This document shows, piece after piece, positions 23,414 through 34,952 of a DNA stretch of 64,000 nucleotides. Position numbers and translations under genes: made by a program. Origin of the DNA: Lasioglossum baleicum (lineage: Eukaryota; Arthropoda; Insecta; Hymenoptera; Halictidae); assembly GCF_051020765.1 (NCBI RefSeq), contig NC_134933.1, positions 12,435,461-12,499,460 on the forward strand. The letters run 5' to 3'. Position 1 is the stretch's first letter. Each line of letters opens with the position of its first letter. The notes under the pieces were generated by a model. That model saw only the letters and a program-made list of their open reading frames with translations. It had not been told where the DNA came from and ran no database searches.

Positions 23414-24600
23414 TAAATGAAACTAGTGCGGAAACGCATAAAATCGCGACAGCCGTGGCGTTAATAAATTAGTCTCCAGAAAAACGGAATTAACCGGAAA
23501 GGAGATGGTCGGAGCAGTTCGAGATTATTGCAGAGATCGCGTGGGTGGTTGTGGGTAGTGGGTCAGACGCGAAAGTACCTAGGGCTCTCTCGAGTATGGC
23601 GACGCAGCCCTGTTATGCGAGCATTCGAAGCGACATCGCGTATAGTTGTTTAAGGGATCGATAAATCAAGGCCCTCGTAGGCGACAGACGGATGGAGATT
23701 TCACGCGTGCGTCCTCGCGTATGAAATAAATTTACGACGAATTACGGGGACGTTGACTGGACTCGACAACGTTCGCGAGAGGATCGCAGAGAGGTACTAT
23801 AGTTGTCGCGCGATCATCCTCGCGTCCTTCTTTCCCGCTTCTTTCTCTTCTTCTTTGTTCCAGCGATTGGCAAACTCGGTTTCATTTCGCCGACCGAGCC
23901 ACGTTCTCCGCTGTTCTCAGTCAAATTGATTAATTAAATCGTTCTCTCCCGCGTCCTATCTTCTTTGTCGAAAGCTCGACTGCCAGTCAAGATTAGAAAC
24001 CTCAAAAAGTTCGGCGGTTCGTTCTCTCGCGCGACCATAAATCCGTTTCATTAGCCTCGCGCGGCCACGTGTCCGCTCTGTTCCGCAATCTCCGGGAATT
24101 TCATTCTCTTACCCGCGATTGCATTCTACGGTTTGTACTTTAGTCTCCTCTCCATCCCTCTCTCTCTCTCTCTGTCCCTGTTCTTCTCTGTTCACCTCCC
24201 TTCCCTCATTTGTTGCTCAGCCGTTGTTCTACTCCGTGGTTTTTATTTCTCCGCTCGAGTCCCTTTTCTTGTTTGTCCGCTTGTTTTTCTCTCGGATTTC
24301 CCTCCCTCGTGCTCGTTGCTCCATATTTTCTTTGTACCTCTTCCCAGGTCTCACTCACATCCTTATACTTAACGCTGTCTTTGCTCTCTCGTGTTTGCGC
24401 CCACCTTTTCTCCGCGCACACGTTTGCTCTCCGTTAAGTCGTCCGAAATCGTTAAGGCGCGTTACAAATATTTGCAAGGGAATGCCAACAATCGTGGAGT
24501 AATTACAAGTTCTTGTCGGATTCCGTCTGAATGTACATTTTTACACTGCTCCACTCTCAAACGTTGTTACAATTTGCTGTTTTAATCATCGAGATTTTTC
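23414..24600. other. Intronic DNA, pyrimidine-rich
   Basis: 23820-24450 is a long CT-rich tract. It includes a good acceptor-like sequence (CTTCTTTGTTCCAG ending at 23863), but the three frames after it close quickly and resemble no protein. Overlapping Leu/Ser/Phe-rich frames at 24119..24502 are composition artefacts. Confidence 0.5.
24157..24173. repeat. (CT)n microsatellite
   Basis: A CT run within the 23820-24450 pyrimidine-rich tract. Confidence 0.88.
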
Positions 24601-24862
24601 ATTTTTTCCGAGCACAGTTTGCAACAAAAAAATCTGAAGAAATTCTGTAAAATGCCCCTTAGGATCCAAAGTATGTCACCATTTTTCAGGATTTTAGAAC
24701 GCATCGGAGACCGAAAAATGCACGGAAAAGCGCAAAATCTAATTTAGCCTTGTAACTATCCTCGCGGGAAAGCTAGAGAGGGCTGAAATTTTACTTGGAG
24801 AGGGTTTTCTTGTGTCAGCTTTCGAATGGTTCCATAGTCATCGAAAAACTGCCCTGATTAAG
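24601..24862. repeat. Dispersed repeat, copy 1 (partner at 52178, inverted)
   Basis: CAGTTTGCAAC-AAAAAAATCT, ATTCTGTAAAATGCCCC, GGATCCAAA-TATGTCAC, TTTTAGAACGCATC and AGCTTTCGAATGGTTC occur in the same order as the reverse complement of 52178..52362. Copy 1 has about 90 extra bases in its middle. No terminal repeats or coding frame were found. Confidence 0.78.
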
Positions 24863-25001
24863 CCCTGATTAAGCTGATTAGTTTGGAAACTAGACGCGAA
24901 TACGAACGTTGTAGTACAAACAAGTTTTTTTGATATTACACCGTGTAATGTGACTCTCGTCGCAACGGAGAGTATAAAATATATAATTCCACTATCTTTA
25001 A

Positions 25002-25221
25002 CCTTTAGTCACTCGCATGGAGTCATGGTAATTTCGACGTCTTCATAAATGCGCAAGTCCTGTCAAAAAATGTTAACTGAGACCTAACTGATCTAAATAA
25101 GTAATTAATTAGAACTACAATAGTTGTTTTATTTCAATTGAAACATTATTATTATATATTGGGGTGCTACAAGACCCCATGCGAACAATTTTGCACAAAT
25201 CGAGGTGCGAGTAACTAAAGA
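25002..25221. mobile_element. TTAA-flanked piggyBac-like MITE, 220 bp
   Basis: TTAA at 24998-25001 and 25222-25225. The inner ends CCTTTAGTCACTCGCATGG and, reversed, TCTTTAGTTACTCGCACC form a good inverted repeat of about 17 bp. Non-coding. Confidence 0.78.
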
Positions 25222-26324
25222 TTAAGTTAACTGCGAGATAGTGGACGTGACATATCCGTCACGATGATAGCACACATGTAAAAGCGTAATATTAGAGAAT
25301 TACTTAAGTATTTTTAACATTAAACTGTAAGTGTAAGAAGAAAACGAATAGTTTACAAGTCGTGAAAGTAGGGAGACATTTTGAAAACGTTACCGGGACG
25401 TCAGACGCGACTCACCGTCAAAGGAATTCAGCCATCACGAATTTCACCTCCGCGTGCAACGAGCTTGACCCGATGTTATTGTTAACGATACTAAATCATA
25501 CGTCCCGCCTCCTCCTGTCCAGCTTTCATTTGAAAGGTCGCGTACTACGCGAATTTTCCGTCTCGGTTTCGGCGACGGAGATGAAGAGGAACCTCGGAGC
25601 GAGGGATAATATTGGCCACGGTGAAAAATTGCCGGCCGGAAAAGTGGAAGGCGGTTTGCGCGACGTAACTGGAATACCAGGGGGAAAAGTAAACTGGTAT
25701 GCAGCCGTGTATGCTGACCCGGACGGAAAGTATACGAACAAACGAGTTCACATGATGCGGAAATTATTTACATATATTCACGGTTGCCGGCGCATTTGTC
25801 AAACGTGAAGCAAACCTGATCAAACAGCGCGAAATTATTGGAGGCTTTGTATGAACGTCGTCTGGGGACTGTTGCACAGTTAAATCGATGGTGCTTGTGC
25901 TAATACGACTGTATAACAATAGTGCAAACTGCGTAATGTGTGCTGTGGGTTAAATTTGCCTCGAATAAAGTGTGTTTCTATCGGCAACGGAAAATCGTAA
26001 ACATTCTCCATGATTTATTGAATATGTCGAATTTACATATAATGTTACATTAATGCGCTATTGGCACTCTGATCGAGGTAGTTGTCAATAAAAACATTTT
26101 TCATATACACTTTGTCCATAAGAAAGGCTCAACAAATTTTTAGCTATGCAGGCGGCTTCGAATACAGTGTACTAATGTGTCTGACCATGGTTGTCTTTCT
26201 CTACTTGCACGTACGATCTCGTGTGATATGCATACATTTAATAAACTGTTTGAGAATTAATTTTGTTTTATAAAGTTAGTATTCGTGTACTTCTCGATAC
26301 AACATTTCAAATCCCCACTTTCGA

Positions 26325-26433
26325 GTAAAATTGAATTTCAGAACAGGTCGGCGGGGAGGAGGTGCGTGGGGACATCAAGGAAACGATGTTACTGGTACAC
26401 GTTTTTCTCTCTTTCTCCCTTTCTCTCTGTTTG
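26325..26433. repeat. Dispersed repeat, copy A (partner at 30416)
   Basis: AAAATTGAATTTCAGAACAG, then TGCGTGGGGACATCAAGGAA and ACGATGTTACTG, ending in a CT-rich run. The direct copy at 30416 keeps these blocks with small indels that shift the frame, so the conservation is not protein-like. Confidence 0.8.
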
Positions 26434-27298
26434 TCTGATTCGAACATCCAAAAATTCAAAAATCATCCACTTTCGAGGATTGCTCGAGCCCATTCCCGGG
26501 GATAGTTCGGTGAGCACGTGGCACCCGCTTTGGAATTAACCCTTCGCCTTCTTTGGTCGCGGATCAAACAAGTTTTACGGCGGAGCGATTACACGCGTCA
26601 AAGGTTTAAACGCCGGCAACACCTACAGAATTTATATGTTCGCGGACGTAACACCGCCTGGTACGGTTTCAGGGTCGCCGTAAATGGCGCACCGAGGGAA
26701 AGAGAGCCCGCGGACTGTCCCTCGTAAATTCGGAAGTAGGTCCTACGGGAAGAGAGCGGCGGCGCGATGGTGGAAGGGAGAAAGCTGAGGGAACGAGCGA
26801 GTAAGCGAGCGAGCGAACGGTTTTCACGATGTTCCCGGGCGACGATCGCGAGGTTAAGCCAGGTCAGGCCGAGGCGTTCGTCCACAGAGGAAGAGAGGGA
26901 AACAGAGAGAGAGAGAAAGAGTCCACTGCTCTGAGAACCGTTCCAGCCGATAAACCACCTCCTCCCTTCGCCTCCCTCTACCCGCACCGCGAGGATTCGA
27001 CGCGGATACACGTCGCGGAGGTTACGCCGGGTCAACCGAAACGCCGGACACGAAGGGACGGACGCACGCGAGAAACGACGATCGTCCTCTTCTTCCAGTG
27101 TCCATGGAATTCTCGATCCTACCGTTCGAATTCGGGACGAAACCAAGTTCAATGTCCACTCGTTAGTGTCAATCAATTGCCCCGGGCCTCCTCCATTTTT
27201 AACCCTTAACAGTCGAGGGGTGAGTCGCTACTAAAAATTGCCCTACCATTATTCGCAATATTGTTTACATTATTAAATATGTTTCTATCTAATCAATA

Positions 27299-27390
27299 GA
27301 CTGCGGATCTTTATGCGGAATAAAAAATATCTGCATTGATTGCAAGACACAGCAGCCAAATATAAATTACTTCCTTCTATTACTATGCAG
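27299..27390. mobile_element. hAT-like MITE, truncated
   Basis: TAGACTGCGGATCTTTATGC then TGCATTGATTGCAAGACAC, which is the reverse of the right half seen at 32115 (TGTCTTGCAATCAATGCA). The opposite end is missing. Confidence 0.7.
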
Positions 27391-27469
27391 TCCAGTAGAT
27401 CTAGGCGAGAAATCTTCTAGATTTTCAGTGTTTTTGACTGGTAAGAGTGTCGCTACTTACTGGACGGAG

Positions 27470-27483
27470 CCGCTAGATGGCAG
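27470..27483 (+). promoter_or_regulatory. CTCF-like insulator motif
   Basis: CCGCTAGATGGCAG fits the CTCF core CCASYAGRKGGCRS at 13 of 14 positions (G instead of A at position 3). CTCF is present in most insects. A single match is suggestive only. Confidence 0.35.
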
Positions 27484-29820
27484 CGCAAGCACGCGGTGAT
27501 ATCGATAACGTAGATTCGCAAGCGTAGTCCGTAAATTTCTCAAATTGAAACACTCATAACTTTTGAGCCACTTGGCTCCTGGAATTCAAACTTGGACTTT
27601 TGTGCATTTTGTCGCCTGGGTCTACTGAATTACATAAGAAAAAGGCTAAAATTTCTAATTACGCAAGGTATAGTGCCGTCGAGATATGTAATTTTTCAGA
27701 TAAAATAGCTCCGATTGCTATTCAATTGAAACCCGTTCTCTTCCTGGCCGAAATTCAATTCTTAAATTATCACATTTTTAACAAAATGTTTCTTCCAATC
27801 AATTGGAAAACTCTTCAGAGCTTCGGAATCTAAAATATTAGCCGTTCCAGATGATTATGTGTGCGGAGACAATTTTACTGCAAGTACATAATTATTTGAC
27901 CCCGTTTTCTCTCCCTCTTAATTCCATCGTAAAAGCAATCCGGCCCGCCTAATAATAAGGTTAGTAACATCGCACCTTAAACTTCTTTTCGCTCATCGTC
28001 ATTATATGTACACACGTACGAGATGTGTCTACTTTATGGTCCTGTACAGAGCAATTAAACCATATGTAGCGTACTCGTAGCAGTAATGACATATCTGAAA
28101 TTCGTTTGATCGTACTGGATTAATGGCAAAAACGAACGATTCGTCTCGTATACGTAGCTGTGAAATATTTAGTATCTGGTTATTCTGGAAAACCGAGTAT
28201 CACTTCAGACAAAAACTGTTCCCTAAACGGCACTTATCTTATTCGGCTGTGCGGTTGATGCGATATGCAATTATGTAAAATGGTATGTATCCTGTTGGGA
28301 ATAATAAATGTTGTCGCGCCAGAAGCTAGAAATATCACATTATGTTTAAAAGCAATTAAGATGCCTTGTAAATTCCACCGTTGTGGATTCGAGCAACTCA
28401 AAACACATATTTTTGTTGTGTCAAAATTATCGCATGTCATTTAAAAACATTCTTATCTGATCATGTGTTGCAACCTTTGAGATTATCAAAAGAAGTATCC
28501 GAAATGATTGAAATCATAATTTGTGCCTTCCTCGATCCGTCTTGAGAGAGATCTAATTCCTGCATGATTATTTAAATATCTGCAACCTACATTTATGCAT
28601 TTTTTTCAACATTGTTATAATCAAAACTGCAGAATGCAGCGAGCGGAATGTTCACAAATAATCTGCTTCCTTTGTGAATAAATTCTACAGTTTGTATGAT
28701 AATGTGGCATACAAATTCATGAATATAAATCAAACATATGCAGATAAGTTTACGAAGTTTCATAAACATGTATTTGCGTAGGTATCGTTTCGTCCACATG
28801 AAAAAATTCTGAAAATGCTTATGAGAAAAATCTTATTTTTCAAATATCTTAATGATCGCAGAATTCCCGAAACATGCGAACCAGGATGTGCTTAATCGAA
28901 TCATTGGTGTGGAAATAATTTAGCTAATTAATGAAGGTGAACAGAGAGAAGAATGGAGACTGTGTTCTGCGTTGTTTCTCTCTCGAAACGCTGTAGGGGC
29001 AGCGCACTTTGACTTTTCTCCATGAAACTTTAATGTCTTCCCACGAACTACTTCACGGACGCGAGGAATTTTTCAAGGTCACCCGGTTGAAACAATCGCC
29101 AGGTTATTCGTGGAATGATGTATAGTGGTTTCAGAGGTTTTATCCATATGATCTGAATACTCGTTAATAGAGGTATCCCGTGGAAGATGGTTGCGGCGAA
29201 GAAATAAGTTGATCCCATAAAAATTTAACGACCGGATCGCCGATTTTGATGGATTTACGGCAAATGTGACCGTATACAGCGACAGAGACGGACAAAAACT
29301 CGTATAAAATCCAATTACAATTTCTGTTTTATTTATGCCGATTAATCGAAAAAATCCTGAAAGAGTATTTACGATTTACAAATGACTCGTGAAACCTTTA
29401 CTCGAATGATATTTTATAATGTCCCGTTAATGACGGTGGCAATCGAAAAGCTGTTTGAAAGTCATTTATTCGCGTACCCTCTGCTTTAATTATCCTGCGC
29501 GTATTACTGATCTATATTTAATAACCGTTTTATCATTCAGCGTGTCAATATTTAATGCCTACGGTAATATGGAAATGATGAAATACTTAAAATCTGCTTT
29601 TAATGGTTCATTATTCATGCGACAAAAATCGTGACATTGAAATGTGTATGTAGAACTTCACAGTTTCCTTACTGTCACTTCAAGGACGGTTCCTTGACCG
29701 GTACTAATCTTGAAGAATGTATTTGACCAACTATTAAATGTATGCAGTAATTGTAGTCTTTTCTCAGCCACTCAGTAAAGTTATTTTAAATTGACACATT
29801 TTCGGATTATTAAATAAGTA

Positions 29821-30022
29821 TTGGGTTGGCAAGAAAGTAATTTCGGTGTTTTAAGATGAAATAGAGTCGAATTTTTTATTCAAGCAATGAACCTTAATGA
29901 ATTAGATATTTTCTTATTTAAAATAGTATAAAATATTTTATTGAATAAAGTTCATCGCTTGAATAAAGAAATTCGTTTTTATTTTACCTTAGAATACCGA
30001 GATTACTTTCTTGCCAACCCAA
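29821..30022. mobile_element. Mariner MITE, 202 bp
   Basis: Same ends as the element at 23194 (TTGGGTTGGCAAGAAAGTAA, mirrored by TTACTTTCTTGCCAACCCAA), with TA on each side (29819-29820 and 30023-30024). The palindromic interior pairs TCAAGCAATGAACCTTAAT with AAGTTCATCGCTTGAATAA. It is slightly more deleted than the first copy. Confidence 0.9.
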
Positions 30023-30415
30023 TAATTTAAATATCATTGCACACAGAAGAAAAGTTTTGTTAATGACACGTGGTTGAAAATAAAAATGTGGAGGCCTGGA
30101 AACTGTGGTCTCTAGACGCGAGAACGCGGAGAACCCGTCGCATTATCCGAAATTGAACCGTTGAAGTGCTCGTGTACAATGTTCACCGTTGAAAATTGCA
30201 CGCCCCTTATCGCGCGGGTTGGATCCGAATTATTTAACGGGAGCGCGCGCGACGCCTTTGGAGCAACGGGGATGAATATTGCGCGTTGTAGTGGCCGCGA
30301 TAAAATCAAAGTGGAACCCGGAAAAACTCGGCGTTTCCATCCAGCCGCGTTCCGCAAATTCCGAACCGCAATGCGGCCCCCGGCTGCGAGACGACGCGCG
30401 ATATGCGAGCAAGAA

Positions 30416-30491
30416 ATAAAATTGAATTTCAGAATAGGTCGGTGGAGGGGCTGCGTGGGGGACATCAAGGAAACGATGTTACTGCTACACG

Positions 30492-30520
<29 letters not shown>
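30416..30520. repeat. Dispersed repeat, copy B, ending in (TC)14
   Basis: Direct partner of 26325..26433: AAAATTGAATTTCAGAATAG, GACATCAAGGAAACGATGTT. It is followed by a perfect TC run (30492-30520), which in copy A is an imperfect CT-rich tract. Confidence 0.82.
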
Positions 30521-30524
<4 letters not shown>

Positions 30525-32114
30525 CTGTTCACCTTGATTTCTTCCTCTCTCTCTAAAAGTGTGGACCGAAGCGAATATTCGCCGAATGAAATTCGGTTTC
30601 GGGGTAAATCCGCTTGTCCGAAATCAATCGCGACCACATCGCATTACAAGGGTCGCGCTGGAAAATGGCTTTCGCGATTTTAAGAGACCGCCGGAATTGC
30701 GTTCTCGACGGGTGAAAAGGAATTTCGAAAATGCTCCATGCACTCTCCCGCTCTGTCTCCTCCCCTCTCTTAACCCCAACCCTTTATTTCTCTGGCGATC
30801 GAATCGTTCCACAGTGGGGTATTTCGCCTGAAAAGTCAGAGAAAACTATTTTAACGTTATTTCTGTGGTTGCAAGGGAAAACGCACATTTTTAAAAATTT
30901 CAGTTTATTTATTTAGTTGATTCGAATCTCGATAGCGAAAATATGTGATTCATATGAGCTCAAGATCATAATATACAATAATAGTAGGTTGTTGAATTCG
31001 TCTGAACGTCAGCTATAAATTCATATAATATTAACAAAATCATTTTGACTTTTATTTTTTGTCTGTATAATGAAATATTTTTCTGACTTTTCGGGTCATA
31101 TACCACATTGTGCGTTCATGAAATTTCCCGACGACATCGACGCGACGCGACGCCACGAACCGCCGACCGACAAAAGCGAATCTCATCGATGGGATGGAAA
31201 ACGCTTTTCTCTCTCAATGTCGCCGGTGAAATTCGATTTTTCGAAGGCCAGAAGGAAATCGATGTTCAGGACAGAGTCTTCTCCCCGGGAGTAATTCTCT
31301 ATTGTGTTTAGAGAACGGTGGCCAGCTACCGAGATTGAGAATTTATAGGTCGGCGCCCGCCGCGCCGAGGGACAATTGACTTTGTTTCGGGGAGGATTCG
31401 TGATATCTTTAGCTGAAGGAAATTGGCAGATTTTTGATATCGGAGAACTATTTTTGCTTCTCGACTACACAAAGCACCGAATAAAAACTTCATTCGAGAG
31501 AAATTATGTTTCCATTTTAGATGTAACTATTATAAAGTTTCCGCACAGCAGAGAGAAATAAATTTCAGCGTATCTCACGCCCTTATAAATTAGTCCGCAA
31601 AAATATGAATTTGCATGAAGGCGTGCACGCTAATGATAATTTTATAACGCGTTAACAGAGTGGTAACACAAGCTGGCTACATGATATATTCATTTACATG
31701 TTGGAGAACGTAATAGCAAGAGCACTGGCCTGGAACCAGAATTTGTAAAATTTCACCAGAAGACAGGAAAAGAAATCACTCTTCCAAATGAGCCCAAGCA
31801 GGGTCCAAATCATTTTACACGAAGTACACGAAGCTGCAGAACCTCATAGGTCGAGAATTTTACAGTTACGACTTTACCACGGATATTATGTAATCACTGA
31901 ATAATATCTCGGTAGCTATATACAATATATTTGAGTTTATGACCCCACATGCCTTAATATGTTTTTACTCAGCATTCAACATTCTTCCGAATCGCGTGAT
32001 TAAACATTACACATTATGATACGAACATTAAAGATTATTGCTATATCTCGATAAAATAGTGAAACATCGAAAAATTAGTTATAACATTGTACAGTTAGGA
32101 GCAAAACTGATCAC
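30521..32114. other. Intronic DNA, no gene seen
   Basis: Mixed composition with a CpG-rich patch at 31130-31370. TTTATTTCTCTG-type stretches and short frames only. GCACTGGCCTGGAACCAG at about 31721 looked tRNA-like but lacks the required U33 and the T-arm. Confidence 0.5.
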
Positions 32115-32417
32115 TAGACTGCGGATTTGAAGCATTTATGACAAAAATGGTTACGTACAATTTAAAACAGTGTAGGTATTAAAAAGATTTAAGGCCACCA
32201 GTGTATTAGTTTCACCTTAATAAGATAATTAGAAGAAGAATGAAATTGTTATTTCACTCCTGTGTCTTGCAATCAATGCAAACATCTTTTATTACCACGT
32301 TTTTATTAGCTCGCTTTCTTGTTTGTGTGTTCGGTGGCAAATTCTGCAATTGATTTTAAACTAACTTCCCGATGAGCTAGAGGCTTGAAATTTTTTTGTA
32401 TAAAGATTCGCAGTCTA
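32115..32417. mobile_element. hAT-like MITE, 303 bp
   Basis: Ends TAGACTGCGGATTTGAAGC and AAGATTCGCAGTCTA are flanked by 8-bp copies CTGATCAC (32107-32114) and CTGATCGC (32418-32425), one mismatch. It is about 100 bp longer than its relatives because of extra sequence (about 32300-32395) between the inner block ATCAATGCAAACATCTTTTATT and the right end. Confidence 0.82.
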
Positions 32418-34930
32418 CTGATCGCACACACTTTAAATCAGAATTACTCTTTCATGAATGGATCAAAGAATTTCAATTTCTCTGTAAGGCCAGAGGAATT
32501 AGTTTAGTAAATGACGTCAAAAAGATATGTTGGAAAAAAGCATTTGGTCGTAATTGTTACAGAGAAATTGTATATAACTGTATATGTCCCGCTCAATAAA
32601 GAACGATTATTCTTTGAAACATTTTTTCCTACAAAACGAGTAGTTTCCGAGAAACGTGCGATGTTTCAGTTAACTGACGCGGAGAAGTTCCGGGGTCTGT
32701 CGGTTCGAAAATATTTGCAAAAAGATCTCGCCGATATCTGTCAGATCAATCGCGACTTCCGCGGGGTTAACGAAACGCGTGGGTGGAGGGTGGAGATCGA
32801 TGAGATGCGGGTCGCGCGGGTAAAAAGAGCGAACGAGAGCGCGCGGGAAATCCGCGGGAACGATTGCCTGACACTTTCAAGTGGCTCGCAAGAAGCCGTG
32901 GGGTAGGTTTTATGCTTCCGGGAGGTATTCGCGCGATAGTGGGAGCCTGCCACATAGGATTTCCCCGGTGTCACCGGGTTACCGGTAGCCGACTCGACGC
33001 GACCCGACCCGACCCGACACGGTGAAACGCAAAGCAACGCAACGGAAGCAAGAACTCGCGCGCTACGTGTGCTTAACTTGCTCGTCGCCGCAGGAATTGC
33101 AACGCGGAATATCGTCGGGGGCTTAACTTCCGGCGATAGTTTCGGTGCGCCTTGGCAACAAGAAAACTTCGTCGCCGTGGAAGATCCTCGTACCTTCCTT
33201 CGAAAAATACACCGGCGATCATGGTCGTGAACCAGCTGCCGCGGGATGAGGTTTCTTTCGCTACCATCCGGATAGAGGAAAAAGGAATCGCGAATTGATA
33301 TTTCATTCTCGGAAGGTTTTGTTGCTGCAACTTCCGTGAGCTTCTTCTTGTCGCGGATTTTTATGCGCTCTCGCGGCGTACGTAAGACGAACACCTTCAT
33401 AGAATTGTATCCGTTTTTATGTGCTTTTTTCATGTCTTGCAGTTACCTAGCCACATATTCACATAGAAATTACCGAAAACTGTAGGACAGACTCACCGTG
33501 ACGTGATTTAGTAGTTGAAATTTTTGTTTGACTGTTTGATTTTAAAGCAGAAATCGATAGAATAATTAATCAACATATGACACGCAATAATTGCACAACA
33601 TTCCTCAAAACTTTATGATACTTTCTAGAATACTAATCAGAATATTTCTTCCACGAACGCGATCTAATACGAGAACCAGAAAAACGTAAAGCTAAACGTA
33701 GAATTCAATATCTGTTATTAATTATGAAATAATACAAATAGAGCACACAGTGTAAAGAGAAACTGTTTTCCACGAACACACCGAGAAAATAGCAAAAATA
33801 ATAGCTTGAAAATGATCAAGATAGAAAGTAGCTTTCCCAGGATGAAAATTCACCTAATTCCAAGTTTACCGCGAGGTGCGTTTCCTTCAAATGTGACGTT
33901 ACAAATGAAATAATATAATTTATCGAATTAAAGTATAATTCTGCAATAAACTAGAAACCAGATGATCGATCGAATCTGGAACATCGATGGGCAATCGCTA
34001 TCCCCAGACGCCCTTGGGAAGCCGGCAGTAAAAAAGGGAAGTGTCTGCAAGGTGTCCGATTAAACGAGAAGGATTTTGTTCATAAACGTTCATCCACGTT
34101 GCAGGGGAGAGATTTACGCGCCACGTGTTACACGATGTTATTTCAAATCGGAGCTTGTCGGGGATCGGAGGTCAGAGAATTTAAGAACGCGGCAGATGTG
34201 TCCAAGTGCGACACTTTCGAGCGTCGATCGCTCGTTTCCGGATTCTCGCGCGACCCGTAAGAAATTCCACGCCCCGAACCGATCTCCGTCTGCAGAAAAA
34301 TGAAAAATCGCGACGGAGAGAATTTTAGTCTCGGATTCCGACCGCCGAGGTACATTTTATTTAGCAGCGTGGGTCGTTAAAGAGAAAGCTCATGAATCTA
34401 TATGATCTGAATATAACAATCCGAGTCCGTCTGCTTTTCGCAAAGGAAAAAATCACTTCCAGAAGCAAGCTGGATGTTCGCAGCTGACAAAATTTCGAGC
34501 TCGAAGGATCAGGTAACCTTCGAAAGCACTGCGACTCGAGGTGGCCCGTTAAAATTGCGTTATTAGGATCGGTGAATCGGGCGGATCGGCTGGCGAGAAA
34601 AGCCGTGATCTCTCGGTGGACGATTTCAGTAAATGGTTTCCCGTTTCTTTCAATGAGAAGGAAAGAGGGACGAGAGACCGCGTTTCCTTTCCGCGCCGGG
34701 AGATTCGTTTTCTCTCGCCGCGGAAACTCTATCTCCGAAAGATTGTATTCGCCCCCGGAAAATTCTGCCCGATGACAGAAATTTTCCCGGCTAAGGTCGG
34801 GCTCCTCCTCGCAAATTACGTTATTCGCTTTTGAGGTGAAGTGCTTCGCGTTGTAAGAGCTTCTACAAATATTCCAGTAGCAATATTCAGCCTATTCTCT
34901 CTTTCTCTCCCCACCCGGCCGGATTCGCCA
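32418..34930. other. Intronic DNA, CpG-rich at 32750-33400
   Basis: Holds the longest open frame of the window, 230 codons on the minus strand (32741..33433). It is Arg/Ser/Pro-rich, without a signal peptide or known motif, in CpG-rich DNA. 33430-33960 is AT-rich. Nothing else recognised. Confidence 0.45.
32998..33018. repeat. GACCC pentanucleotide repeat
   Basis: An imperfect run of about four CGACC/GACCC units. Confidence 0.8.
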
Positions 34931-34952
34931 CTCTCTCTCTCTCTCTCTCTCT
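34931..34952. repeat. (CT)n microsatellite
   Basis: Eleven CT units inside a pyrimidine-rich tract (34895-34970). Confidence 0.9.

Larger units (their letters stand above)
25226..29820. other. Intronic DNA, no gene seen
   Basis: A 148-codon + frame (25362..25808) and a 192-codon minus frame (26598..27176, overlapped by a plus frame) occur in CpG-rich DNA and match nothing I know. 27830-29820 is AT-rich without recognisable features. Named items within are listed separately. Confidence 0.5.

Noticed and set aside
23826..23863. Strong pyrimidine tract plus CAG as the acceptor of a further plexin exon
   Set aside because: All three frames after it close within about 25 codons, show no plexin similarity and have no donor.
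25362..25808. 148-codon + frame with a plausible start
   Set aside because: No domain or similarity was recognised; overlapping minus frames of similar quality exist.
31715..31760. GCACTGGCCTGGAACCAG as a possible tRNA anticodon arm
   Set aside because: The loop lacks U33 and no D-arm, T-arm or acceptor stem can be formed around it.
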